Shown piece after piece: positions 1 to 7,006 of a stretch of DNA of 64,000 nucleotides. The notes below the pieces were generated by a model. The model worked only from the letters and a program-made list of their open reading frames with translations, did not search any database and was not told where the DNA came from. Position 1 is the stretch's first letter. The number at the start of each line of letters is the position of its first letter. A program made the translations under genes and the position numbers. The DNA comes from Candidatus Methylomirabilota bacterium (lineage in GTDB: Bacteria > Methylomirabilota > Methylomirabilia > Rokubacteriales > CSP1-6). The stretch lies in assembly GCA_035709005.1 (NCBI GenBank), contig DASTFB010000008.1, forward strand, positions 83,856-147,855, in the 5' to 3' direction.

Positions 1-2
1 CC

Positions 3-272
3 AAGCTCGCGGCGTTCGCGCCCGACACCCCGGACCGCTGGGCCGAGGAGCGGCAGTACTTGAGGAACGACGTGCAGCAGGCGCTCGCCGCGTTCCGGCG
101 CCGGCGCGGTGAGACCCTGGCGATGCTCAAGAAGCTCGGTCCCGACTGGCAGCGGGCCGGCCTCCATCCCACCCGCGGGCGGATGACGGCGGACGACTTC
201 CTGACCCTGATGGCCTGGCACGACGACAACCACCTGGACCAGCTCCGGCGCGCGCTGGAGGGCCGGGCGTAG
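3..272 (+). CDS. DinB-family protein, 3' fragment
   Basis: The reading frame is open from the left edge, so only the last 89 residues are visible and the true start lies outside the window. The C-terminal part has the layout typical of DinB-like four-helix proteins: a Leu-rich helix, an R-x-G-L-H-P-x-R-G segment, a threonine before an acidic D-D-F-L helix, then W-H-D-D-N-H-L-x-Q-L-R. The two histidines in that last segment are the usual metal ligands of the family. Members are often metal-dependent thiol transferases or proteins of unknown role. A TTG codon at 60 could be read as an internal start but would truncate the fold. No partner gene is evident downstream. Confidence 0.75.
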   Translation, partial: KLAAFAPDTPDRWAEERQYLRNDVQQALAAFRRRRGETLAMLKKLGPDWQRAGLHPTRGRMTADDFLTLMAWHDDNHLDQLRRALEGRA

Positions 273-416
273 GCGCTCAGCCTTCCACCACCACCACCAG
301 GGGCGCCATCGGCTCCCGCGCCGCAACTCAGCGTCTTTCCTGCCTTCTCCCTTGGCATCCGCCGTGCGTTAGACAAGGCCGCTCGCGCCTGTAGCGCGAG
401 TGAAAGCGGGGAAGCC

Positions 417-941
417 ATGAACGAAGCGAGTTGGCGCGGTGTTCGCGGGCCTCTGCCGTTCGGGGCACTGGCCATCGCCGTCGTCCTCAGTGCGCTCGCG
501 ATCGTCGAGGCACTGGGCGGTCAGGCTCGACCAGAACCCGACCCGCCCTGGGTGGCGCATCTGCAGGCGATGGACGACGCTCTCGCCGCGGGGGACCGTC
601 GAGTCGCCGACTGGGCCCTGCGCGAGGCCCACTGGGCGGCGCTCGGGAGCCGGCGGTGGGAGGGGATGATCGAGGTCGGCGATGCGGCGCGGCGCGCCGG
701 GAACATCACCGTCGCGCGCACGGCGTACATGACGGCGGCCTTCCGGGCGCGACGGCTCCGCTCGCTCGAGGGCATCCTGAGCGCCGCCCAGGCGTTCGCC
801 GGGCTCGGGGATCGGGAAGCGGCCCAGCAGTGGCTGAGCGTCGCTACGGAGCTGGCGAAGCCGAGCGAGAGCGGGCTGGCCCGGGTGCGGACGGTCGGCG
901 AGAATCTCCACCGCCGGGCCTTCGCCGGGGAGCGGCCGTGA
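417..941 (+). CDS. Hypothetical single-pass membrane protein with TPR-like helices
   Basis: 174 residues. A short cytoplasmic stretch is followed by one hydrophobic segment (about residues 14-34, rich in Ala, Ile, Val and Leu), then an acidic linker with R-P-E-P-D-P-P-W and an alpha-helical domain. The helical part has paired helices with small residues at regular spacing (A-A-R-R-A-G-N, A-F-A-G-L-G-D-R-E-A-A-Q-Q-W) that look like two or three tetratricopeptide-type units. I do not recognise a named family. It probably displays a scaffold domain outside the membrane. It ends 14 bases before the TTGACA box of the next gene, so it is likely transcribed separately from the cassette that follows. 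Confidence 0.6.
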   Translation: MNEASWRGVRGPLPFGALAIAVVLSALAIVEALGGQARPEPDPPWVAHLQAMDDALAAGDRRVADWALREAHWAALGSRRWEGMIEVGDAARRAGNITVARTAYMTAAFRARRLRSLEGILSAAQAFAGLGDREAAQQWLSVATELAKPSESGLARVRTVGENLHRRAFAGERP

Positions 942-954
942 TGCCCCGTGCGTG

Positions 955-983
955 TTGACATCACCCGATGCCGCGCCTAGAGT
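955..983 (+). promoter_or_regulatory. Promoter P1, TTGACA-N17-TAGAGT
   Basis: TTGACA at 955-960 and TAGAGT at 978-983 are separated by exactly 17 bases, a good sigma70-type promoter. Transcription would begin near 990, so the ATG at 998 would have almost no leader. The same pair of hexamers with the same spacing occurs at 5506-5534 ahead of the ATP-grasp gene. Confidence 0.7.
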
Positions 984-997
984 CCGACTTTCTGGTG

Positions 998-1213
998 ATG
1001 GAATCACCGGGCACGTGCGACGGCGGCAGCGAGCGCCCGGACCGAGCAGCGCGGCCTGAGCCGGGCCAGGACGCGCCGCCGGCCGAGCGAATCAGCATCA
1101 GCGGCCTGGACCAGCAGTCGGCCGAGGCCCTGAGGATCGCGGTCACGCGTCTGGCAAAGCGATTTGGCCTGGAGGTTCGAGCGGAGGTCCGCGAAGAGCC
1201 GTCCCCGGAATGA
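998..1213 (+). CDS. Small protein A of the ATP-grasp/S8 protease cassette (strand-helix-strand)
   Basis: 71 residues from ATG 998. An in-frame ATG at 968 lies inside promoter P1 and is unlikely to be translated. The N-terminal half is polar and probably disordered. The C-terminal half reads as a strand (R-I-S-I-S-G-L), a helix carrying A-E-A-L-R-I-x-x-x-R-L-A-K-R-F-G-L-E, and a second strand (E-V-R-A-E-V-R-E). The helix motif matches small protein C at the other end of the cassette in 14 of 18 positions. The stop overlaps the amidohydrolase start by ATGA, so the two are translationally coupled. I do not recognise the family. It could be a precursor peptide, a substrate or tag, or a small regulatory subunit of the enzymes beside it. 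Confidence 0.7.
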   Translation: MESPGTCDGGSERPDRAARPEPGQDAPPAERISISGLDQQSAEALRIAVTRLAKRFGLEVRAEVREEPSPE

Positions 1214-2451
1214 GCCTCGCCTCCGACTACGACCTGATCGTGCGCGGTGGCCGGGTCATCGACCCGGAGCAAGGCCTGAACGCCGTCCTCGACGTCGCCG
1301 TCCGCGACAACCGCATCGCGGCGGTCGCTCCGCACATCGCCGGCGGCCCCCGAACGCACGTGCTCGACGCCACGGACTGCCTGGTGACGCCGGCGGTCAT
1401 CGATCACCACGTCCACTGCTTCGAGCACTTCACCGACATGGGCGTGCATGCGGATGTCGTCGGCGTCGGCCAGGGGGTCAGCGCGGTGGTCGAACAGGGG
1501 ACGGTCGGCGCGGCGACGTTCCCCGCGTTTCGCAACTTCATCGTTCGGCCGGCGAAGACCGACGTGCTCTGCTACCTCTCGGTCCACGTGGCCGGAGACC
1601 CCAAGGGCGGGCAGCACGACCTGCACAGCCCCGACACGGCGAACGTGAAACGGACGGTGCAGGTGTGCCGCGACTACCCCGATCTCGTGCGCGGGATCAA
1701 GGCCCACGCCGAGCTGGGCCTGTATTCCCGGTGGGGAACCAAGCCACTGGCGCTGGCCAAGCTGGCCGCCATGGAAGCCGGCGTGCCTCTGGCTGCCCAC
1801 ATCGGAAACCTGTTCAAAGCCGCCAGGCCGGCGAGCGATTCCCCGGACGACGCCCTCCGCGACTCCCTGACCCTGCTCGACCCCGGCGACATCCTGGTGC
1901 ATCCCTACACCAACAACCCTGGGGGCCTGCTCGACGAGCACGGCAAGGTCAAGCCCGAGGTGCGCGACGCGTACGCCGGCGGTGTGCTCTTCGATCTGGC
2001 GCACGGGACTCACTTCAACCTGGAAACGGCGCGGCGGGCATTCGACGAGGGCTTGACGCCACACATCATCAGCAGCGACGCCCACCATGAGGTCCACGGC
2101 GAGCGGCGGGTGGCCTGGGGCACGAGACATCTGACCTATACGCTGTGGGGGGCTATCGCCAAGATGATGGCCCTCGGGATGACGGTCGAGGACGTGGTCA
2201 GGATGACGACCAGCACCCCGGCTCGGGTGCTTCGCCAGGAGGACCGCCGGGGCAGTCTCCGCGTGGGCATGCCGGCCGACATCTCTGTTCTTCGTCTCCA
2301 CACCGGCGCCTGGCTGCTCCGTGACGGCCGCGGCCACACGATTCGGGCCGATCGCTGCCTGCTGCCCCGCCATCTCATCCGACCGGGGCCGGTCCACCAG
2401 GTCACCGACGACATCCCCGTCGACCTGGCCGAGGCGCGTTTGTCGGCTTAA
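1210..2451 (+). CDS. Dihydroorotase-like amidohydrolase (metallo-dependent hydrolase)
   Basis: 413 residues. The TIM-barrel amidohydrolase pattern is complete: an N-terminal D-L-I-V-R-G-G-R-V-I-D beta sandwich, H-H-V-H after strand 1, a likely carboxylated lysine in G-I-K-A-H-A-E-L, then A-A-H-I-G, L-V-H-P-Y and the final S-S-D-A-H-H metal aspartate. The C-terminal G-x-L-R-V-G-M-P-A-D-I-S-V returns to the beta sandwich. This set is typical of the deacetylase/dihydroorotase-like branch that hydrolyses cyclic or N-acyl amides, though the substrate cannot be read from sequence. It starts on an ATGA overlap with small protein A and is followed 31 bases later by the S8 protease, so it belongs to the same operon. 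A role in removing an N-acyl or cyclic amide cap from a peptide is possible but is inference. Confidence 0.85.
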   Translation: MSLASDYDLIVRGGRVIDPEQGLNAVLDVAVRDNRIAAVAPHIAGGPRTHVLDATDCLVTPAVIDHHVHCFEHFTDMGVHADVVGVGQGVSAVVEQGTVGAATFPAFRNFIVRPAKTDVLCYLSVHVAGDPKGGQHDLHSPDTANVKRTVQVCRDYPDLVRGIKAHAELGLYSRWGTKPLALAKLAAMEAGVPLAAHIGNLFKAARPASDSPDDALRDSLTLLDPGDILVHPYTNNPGGLLDEHGKVKPEVRDAYAGGVLFDLAHGTHFNLETARRAFDEGLTPHIISSDAHHEVHGERRVAWGTRHLTYTLWGAIAKMMALGMTVEDVVRMTTSTPARVLRQEDRRGSLRVGMPADISVLRLHTGAWLLRDGRGHTIRADRCLLPRHLIRPGPVHQVTDDIPVDLAEARLSA

Positions 2452-2470
2452 ACGGGCGCCGCCCGCCCGG

Positions 2471-2476
2471 AGGAGG
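2471..2476 (+). promoter_or_regulatory. Strong ribosome binding site of the S8 protease
   Basis: AGGAGG lies six bases before ATG 2483. It fixes the start there although the frame is open further upstream to 2321 inside the amidohydrolase gene. Confidence 0.8.
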
Positions 2477-2482
2477 TACATC

Positions 2483-5400
2483 ATGCCGCGCAAAGGGACT
2501 CGCCGTACTGGGCCCTCGACCGAGCGGCGCCCGAACCGCCACAAGCTCGATGGCCGCTTGCAATTTCTTCTGTCCCTGCCCGCCGAGCGGCTCAGCGAGC
2601 TGCGGGGGGCGGAAACCCGGCGGCTCCACGAGGTCGCGGCCGAACTCCGCGAGGCCCGAATGGCCGTCGAGAGGGAAGAGAGCGAAGCGGGAAAATCGCG
2701 GGCCCGCGAACGGCTCCAGGCTGCCGAAAGACGGCGCTTCGCTCCGCTCACGACCGGCTTCCATGTGCCTGACGGCTCCGCCGGCGTGCCGCCCGCTCGA
2801 TTTTCCGAGCCGTTCGTGTCGGCATTCATTCTGAGCGATGCCGGCACCGCGGATCTCGAGGACATGGGGGTGCAGGTGCGCAGCCGGGTCGGCGACGTCT
2901 TCACGGCGTTCGTACCCGTATCGGCCATCGCCCGGCTGGAGGCGTCCGCGGTCATCCGCTATGTGGAGCTGGCTCGACCAGTCTTTCCCGCCCTGAACCA
3001 GGCCGTTCCCTACGCCCAGATCGATACCCTTCACAACGCCACCCCCGCCGTCACCGGGGCCGGCGTCGTGGTGGGTATCGTCGATCTGGAGATTCTTGAC
3101 ATTTACCATGACGACTTCCGGACAGCGACCGGCGCCACACGCGTGTTGTGGCTGTGGGACCAGAGGTTGGATGCGGCAGACAAGGACCTCGTTGAGGAAG
3201 CTCCGCCGGCGGTCACCGGTCTGTCGGCAAGCTACGGCGTCGAATACGACCAGACGACGATCGATACGGAGCTGAACCATCCGGCGGTGACGCCCGCCTA
3301 CAGGATCGTCAGGCACGGCGGCGACGTGGCCTCCCACGGCACGTTCGTCGCCGGCATCGCTGCCGGAAACGGGCGGGCTCAGTCGGGGACTTTCGTGGGC
3401 GCGGCGCCCGAAGCCGACATCATCTACGTACGCCTGTTCGAACCAACCCGCACGGATATCTTCGCGGACAGCGCCTACGTCGCCGACGCCTTTCATTACA
3501 TCTTCAGTCGGGCGGGCAGCCGGCCGTGCGTCGTCAACATGAGCGCCACGGACGATCTCGGGCCCCACGACGGCTCCGCCCTCGGCGAGCGGCACCTCGA
3601 CGAGTTCCTGACGGTCCCGGGTCGCGCCATCACGGTGGCCGCGGGCAATTCGAACCTCAACGCGTCCCACGCCGCCGGGACGGTGGCGCCGGGGGGTGTT
3701 ACGACTCTGACCCTCCACTACGTGGGGGGAGCCGTGAACGGTGACACCGCGGAAATCTGGTACGACGGCCACGATCAGTTCACGGTGACGGTGACGGCGC
3801 CGACCAGCCCTCCCGTGACCGTCTCATCCGTCGCGCCGAACACGACCGACAGCACGCCCTTGCCGGGCGGCGGTACGCTCCGGGTCAGTTCGACCCAGGA
3901 TGATCCGCGCAACCATGACAACGTCATCACCATCATCATCGAGCCGGGACCGAACCAGCAGATCCCCCCGGGCGACTGGACGGTTCGGCTGACCGGTACG
4001 GTGGTGATCAACGGGACCTTCCACGCCTGGGTCGATCGCAACAATCGCGACCAGTCCTGGTGGGAGCTCCCGCACGTCCAGGAGAATCAGTGCACGCTCG
4101 GCACACCGGCCACGGCCCGGCGCGTCATCGCGGTCGGCAACCACGACACCTCCGGTCCGCCGCCCGCGCTCGATCAGCTCAGTGGCCGGGGCCCGAGCCG
4201 GGACGGCCGCGTCGAGCCCGAGATCGCGGCCGTGGGCAGCATGATGGCGCCCCGGTCCCGCAATCAGAACGCGCTCTTCGGCAGCCCGTACGACTGGGGG
4301 TCGGGCACCAGCCGGGCGGCGCCGCTCGTGGCCGGGGCGTGCGCGCTGCTTTTCCAGTGCCGCGGCGCCAGCGCCACCTGGGCCAACCTCAAGCAGATCC
4401 TGGAGAACACGGCCGGCCCGACGAGCACGGCCATCCCGCACGCCGGGTTCGGCTTCGGCACCCTGCGCGTGGCCAACGCCTGCGCGGTGGCGGCGCCGGC
4501 GACCGACGTCTGGCTGCGCGACGACCTCACCGACACCGGAATCGAGCCGTTCACCGGGCCGGTCGCGTGGCTCAGCCCGGACATCGAGATTCTCGACACC
4601 GCCGGTACCCCGGTGGCCAATCCGAGCTTCCATCCGACGAACCGCTTCAACAACCTCGTCCGGGTGACTGTTCGCAATCGCGGCACCCAGCCTGCCCGCA
4701 ACACGGAGGTCTTTCTGTACTGGGCCGATCCCGCGACGAACATCCCGTATCCCTCGGCCTGGAGTGCCTCGGGTATCTACACCGGCGCGCCGAACTTCAC
4801 GACGCAGGGAAATGTGGCGGTGATCCCGCTGCTGGCCCCGGGCGCGTCGACGCAGGTCCAGTTCGCCTGGGCGCCGCCGGCGCCGGGATCGAACCTGCGC
4901 CAGGACAACCACTTCTGTTTGCTGGTGCGGGTCGAGAACGAAGCTGACCCGTCGGGGGTCGGGGCCGGCGGCTGGTCGCCGATCACCGCACGCAACAACA
5001 TCGCGCTCCGCAACGTCCTGGTTCAGCCGGTAGCGTCCGGCATGGCCTTTTACATCGTGGGGTCCGCCGATCACGACAGCCTCATCATCCGTCCCCAGGA
5101 CGCGGAGATCGTTCTCGACATCCCGATCGCCGCCTTGCCCTGGCGGGATCGCCGGCTGCTCGAGCGGCACGGCCCGCGCCCGCCGTACGGTCTGCGGGCG
5201 GCCGATCCGTTGCGGGCCGTGAAGACGGTGTTGAAGGGGCCGGACGCCGAGGAGCGTATCGATGTCGTCGGCGCGACGGCCCTGGAAGTGCATGACGGAA
5301 TCGCCCGGATCCGGGCCATGCCCGAGCGAGCGCTGGTGCTGCGATCCCTCCGGCTGATCGAGGGCGCCCGCATGCCAGCGCGGCTGCACGTGCAGGCTCG

Positions 5401-5509
5401 GACCGATGCCGGCCCCCGGTTCGTCCACGTGGCCCAGTACTCCGGCGGCCAGCTCCTCGGCGGGGTCTCGCTGCAATTCGGCCCGACCGTGGAAGGGCGG
5501 CGCGCTTGA
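2483..5509 (+). CDS. Large S8-family (subtilisin-like) serine protease without signal peptide
   Basis: 1008 residues. The first 90 are charged and helical with no signal peptide or membrane segment, so the protein looks cytoplasmic. The protease core follows: catalytic Asp in V-V-V-G-I-V-D, His in S-H-G-T-F-V-A-G-I, oxyanion Asn in V-A-A-G-N-S-N, and nucleophile Ser in S-G-T-S-R-A-A-P. A beta-rich insertion of about 150 residues sits between the Asn and Ser motifs. After the protease is a CARDB-like beta domain (V-R-V-T-V-R-N-R-G-T-Q-P-A-R-N) and a further C-terminal domain of unknown type. The stop overlaps promoter P2 of the ATP-grasp gene. A cytosolic S8 protease between an amidohydrolase and an ATP-grasp ligase suggests processing of a specific peptide or small protein rather than nutrient digestion. 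Confidence 0.88.
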   Translation: MPRKGTRRTGPSTERRPNRHKLDGRLQFLLSLPAERLSELRGAETRRLHEVAAELREARMAVEREESEAGKSRARERLQAAERRRFAPLTTGFHVPDGSAGVPPARFSEPFVSAFILSDAGTADLEDMGVQVRSRVGDVFTAFVPVSAIARLEASAVIRYVELARPVFPALNQAVPYAQIDTLHNATPAVTGAGVVVGIVDLEILDIYHDDFRTATGATRVLWLWDQRLDAADKDLVEEAPPAVTGLSASYGVEYDQTTIDTELNHPAVTPAYRIVRHGGDVASHGTFVAGIAAGNGRAQSGTFVGAAPEADIIYVRLFEPTRTDIFADSAYVADAFHYIFSRAGSRPCVVNMSATDDLGPHDGSALGERHLDEFLTVPGRAITVAAGNSNLNASHAAGTVAPGGVTTLTLHYVGGAVNGDTAEIWYDGHDQFTVTVTAPTSPPVTVSSVAPNTTDSTPLPGGGTLRVSSTQDDPRNHDNVITIIIEPGPNQQIPPGDWTVRLTGTVVINGTFHAWVDRNNRDQSWWELPHVQENQCTLGTPATARRVIAVGNHDTSGPPPALDQLSGRGPSRDGRVEPEIAAVGSMMAPRSRNQNALFGSPYDWGSGTSRAAPLVAGACALLFQCRGASATWANLKQILENTAGPTSTAIPHAGFGFGTLRVANACAVAAPATDVWLRDDLTDTGIEPFTGPVAWLSPDIEILDTAGTPVANPSFHPTNRFNNLVRVTVRNRGTQPARNTEVFLYWADPATNIPYPSAWSASGIYTGAPNFTTQGNVAVIPLLAPGASTQVQFAWAPPAPGSNLRQDNHFCLLVRVENEADPSGVGAGGWSPITARNNIALRNVLVQPVASGMAFYIVGSADHDSLIIRPQDAEIVLDIPIAALPWRDRRLLERHGPRPPYGLRAADPLRAVKTVLKGPDAEERIDVVGATALEVHDGIARIRAMPERALVLRSLRLIEGARMPARLHVQARTDAGPRFVHVAQYSGGQLLGGVSLQFGPTVEGRRA

Positions 5510-5534
5510 CAGCGCAGGGCCCGGGACCTAGAGT
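5506..5534 (+). promoter_or_regulatory. Promoter P2, TTGACA-N17-TAGAGT
   Basis: TTGACA at 5506-5511 and TAGAGT at 5529-5534 have a 17-base spacer, the same hexamers and spacing as P1. The -35 box overlaps the stop codon of the S8 protease gene. The ATP-grasp ATG at 5554 falls about 13 bases after the expected transcription start. Confidence 0.7.
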
Positions 5535-5553
5535 TCCGCCCGCCGAGAGCGAC

Positions 5554-6675
5554 ATGCAAGCACGAGTGGTCGTCAATCGCGCGGGAAGCGGCGCTGCCAA
5601 CAATCTGATCCGGAGTCTCCGCGCCGGCGGCCGGCCCGTGTACGTCATCGGGTGCCATCACGATCCGTTCGTCCTCCGGAAGTCGGCGGCCGACGCCAAT
5701 TGCCTGGTGCCACGAGTCGGCCACCAGCACTTCACGGAGGCGCTGTGTCGGGTGATCCGGAACGAGCGGGCCGATCTGTTCCTGCCGCATACCGACGACG
5801 ACGTCGAGCTCGCCTCCCGGCTCCGAGAAGCGCTTCCCTGCCGGGTGTTCCTGCCGCCTCCCGACGTCATCGAGCTGTGCCAGGACAAGTATCGGCTGAA
5901 CACGTGGCTGGCCGCCCGCGGCGTGCCGGTCCCGTTGACGTACCCGGTGACGCCGCCAAGCCCCGTGGAGGAAGTCTTCGCTCGGCTGGCGCCACGCTCA
6001 CCGCTCTGGTGTCGCGTGCGGACCGGGAGCGGCTCCGTCGGCGCCACGCCGGTCCGAACGGTAGAGCAGGCCCGAGCCTGGATCAGCTACTGGCAGGACA
6101 TGCGGGGCGTCCCGCCGGACGCCTTTGTGCTCTCGGAGTACCTGCCGGGTCGGGATTTCGCCTGTCAGATGCTGTGGCGGTCGGGCGTGCCCGTGCTGAC
6201 GAAGACCTGCGAGCGCCTGTCCTATTTCGGCGGCGCCGGCCGTCCCAGCGGGGTGTCGTCGGTGGCCGCGCTGGCCAAGACGGTGTACGAACCGGGTGTC
6301 CGCGACATCTGCGTCGCCGCCATCCGCGCCCTCGGCGCCGATGTCTCTGGCGCCTTCAGTGTTGATCTCAAGGAGGATGCCTTCGGCCTGCCCCGGATCA
6401 CCGAGATCAACGCCGGGCGCTTCATCACCATGATGAACCTGTTCGATTTCACCGGGAAACGCAGCATGACGGCGACCTACGTCGCCCTGGCCCTTGGGGA
6501 ACCGGTCGACGGGGGCGATGACTACGACGTGGACGAGGAGCACTACTTCATGCGTGATGTGGATACCGTGCCGGCGATCTTTCACGCCGACGAGCTGTTC
6601 ATGGGGATCGCGGATGCGCGATGGCCGGCGACCGAGCGGGCCATGACCATCAGCAGGCAGGAGGAGCCGCGATGA
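5554..6675 (+). CDS. ATP-grasp ligase, carbamoyl-phosphate-synthase/PylC-like
   Basis: 373 residues from ATG 5554. An in-frame TTG at 5506 lies within the promoter -35 box. The N-terminus is a Rossmann-like pre-ATP-grasp domain (A-R-V-V-V-N-R-A-G-S-G-A-A-N-N-L). The ATP-grasp core follows: C-Q-D-K-Y-R-L-N, a G-S-G-S-V-G-A glycine loop, L-S-E-Y-L-P-G-R-D-F adenine-side strand, F-S-V-D-L-K-E-D, and the metal-binding R-I-T-E-I-N-A-G-R-F. The family makes acyl-phosphate intermediates to join a carboxylate to an amine, often forming peptide bonds. The ATG of small protein B overlaps the stop by ATGA, so the ligase and that protein are made together. The likely substrate is one of the adjacent small proteins or a small metabolite. 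Nothing in the sequence decides which. Confidence 0.85.
   Translation: MQARVVVNRAGSGAANNLIRSLRAGGRPVYVIGCHHDPFVLRKSAADANCLVPRVGHQHFTEALCRVIRNERADLFLPHTDDDVELASRLREALPCRVFLPPPDVIELCQDKYRLNTWLAARGVPVPLTYPVTPPSPVEEVFARLAPRSPLWCRVRTGSGSVGATPVRTVEQARAWISYWQDMRGVPPDAFVLSEYLPGRDFACQMLWRSGVPVLTKTCERLSYFGGAGRPSGVSSVAALAKTVYEPGVRDICVAAIRALGADVSGAFSVDLKEDAFGLPRITEINAGRFITMMNLFDFTGKRSMTATYVALALGEPVDGGDDYDVDEEHYFMRDVDTVPAIFHADELFMGIADARWPATERAMTISRQEEPR
6659..6664 (+). promoter_or_regulatory. Ribosome binding site of small protein B
   Basis: AGGAGG ends seven bases before ATG 6672, inside the end of the ATP-grasp gene. It supports the 57-residue reading and argues against the longer frame from 6621. Confidence 0.7.
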
Positions 6676-6845
6676 GCGACGACCAGCCCGGCAGTGGTGT
6701 AACGCACTCCGTAACCGTCACGATTCCTCCACCCACAGGAGGATGGAATCCCACGACATGGGCACAGTTCAAGCAGGCGGTGAAGGCGCTCGCGACGCAG
6801 TATCAGGGCCAGGTGACCGAAATGACGTTCGAGACCAAGAAGTAA
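6672..6845 (+). CDS. Small protein B, possible ATP-grasp substrate
   Basis: 57 residues, starting on an ATGA overlap with the ATP-grasp stop and preceded by a strong ribosome binding site. The N-terminus is polar and flexible. It is followed by a strand (H-S-V-T-V-T-I-P-P-P), a turn rich in Gly, Pro and Trp, an amphipathic helix (T-W-A-Q-F-K-Q-A-V-K-A-L) and a final strand ending in E-T-K-K. The strand-helix-strand order resembles small proteins A and C although the residues differ. No cysteines are present, so lanthipeptide or thioether chemistry is unlikely. Tight coupling to an ATP-grasp ligase is the arrangement of graspetide-type precursors, but repeated Thr/Glu/Asp core motifs are absent. 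A small accessory subunit is equally possible. Confidence 0.7.
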   Translation: MSDDQPGSGVTHSVTVTIPPPTGGWNPTTWAQFKQAVKALATQYQGQVTEMTFETKK

Positions 6846-6856
6846 GCGCGGCCATC

Positions 6857-6991
6857 GTGAGTGTGGCGGTCGACGTCGACCGCCACGGCGCTGAGGCGCT
6901 GCGCATCGAGCTCATTCGGCTGGCCCGGCGCTTCGGTCTGGAGCCGACCGGGAGCCGGGTAGAGGCAGGAGGGCCGCAGCCAGGCGCCTGA
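6857..6991 (+). CDS. Small protein C, paralogue of small protein A
   Basis: 44 residues from GTG 6857. The frame is open further upstream but there only shadows protein B. It reads strand (V-S-V-A-V-D-V-D), helix (A-E-A-L-R-I-x-x-x-R-L-A-R-R-F-G-L-E), then a Gly/Pro-rich tail. Fourteen of 18 helix positions equal those of small protein A almost 6 kb away, which is strong evidence that both are translated and related. The ribosome binding site is weak, and start and extent are uncertain. It follows small protein B by 11 bases and ends 15 bases before the convergent regulator gene. Confidence 0.6.
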   Translation: MSVAVDVDRHGAEALRIELIRLARRFGLEPTGSRVEAGGPQPGA

Positions 6992-7006
6992 GCAGCCCGG
7001 CCGAGC

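Noticed and set aside
961..2955. Long open frame on the minus strand opposite the amidohydrolase
   Set aside because: Its protein is rich in Arg/Ser/His low-complexity runs and lacks any fold marks; the plus-strand amidohydrolase and protease have clear motifs.
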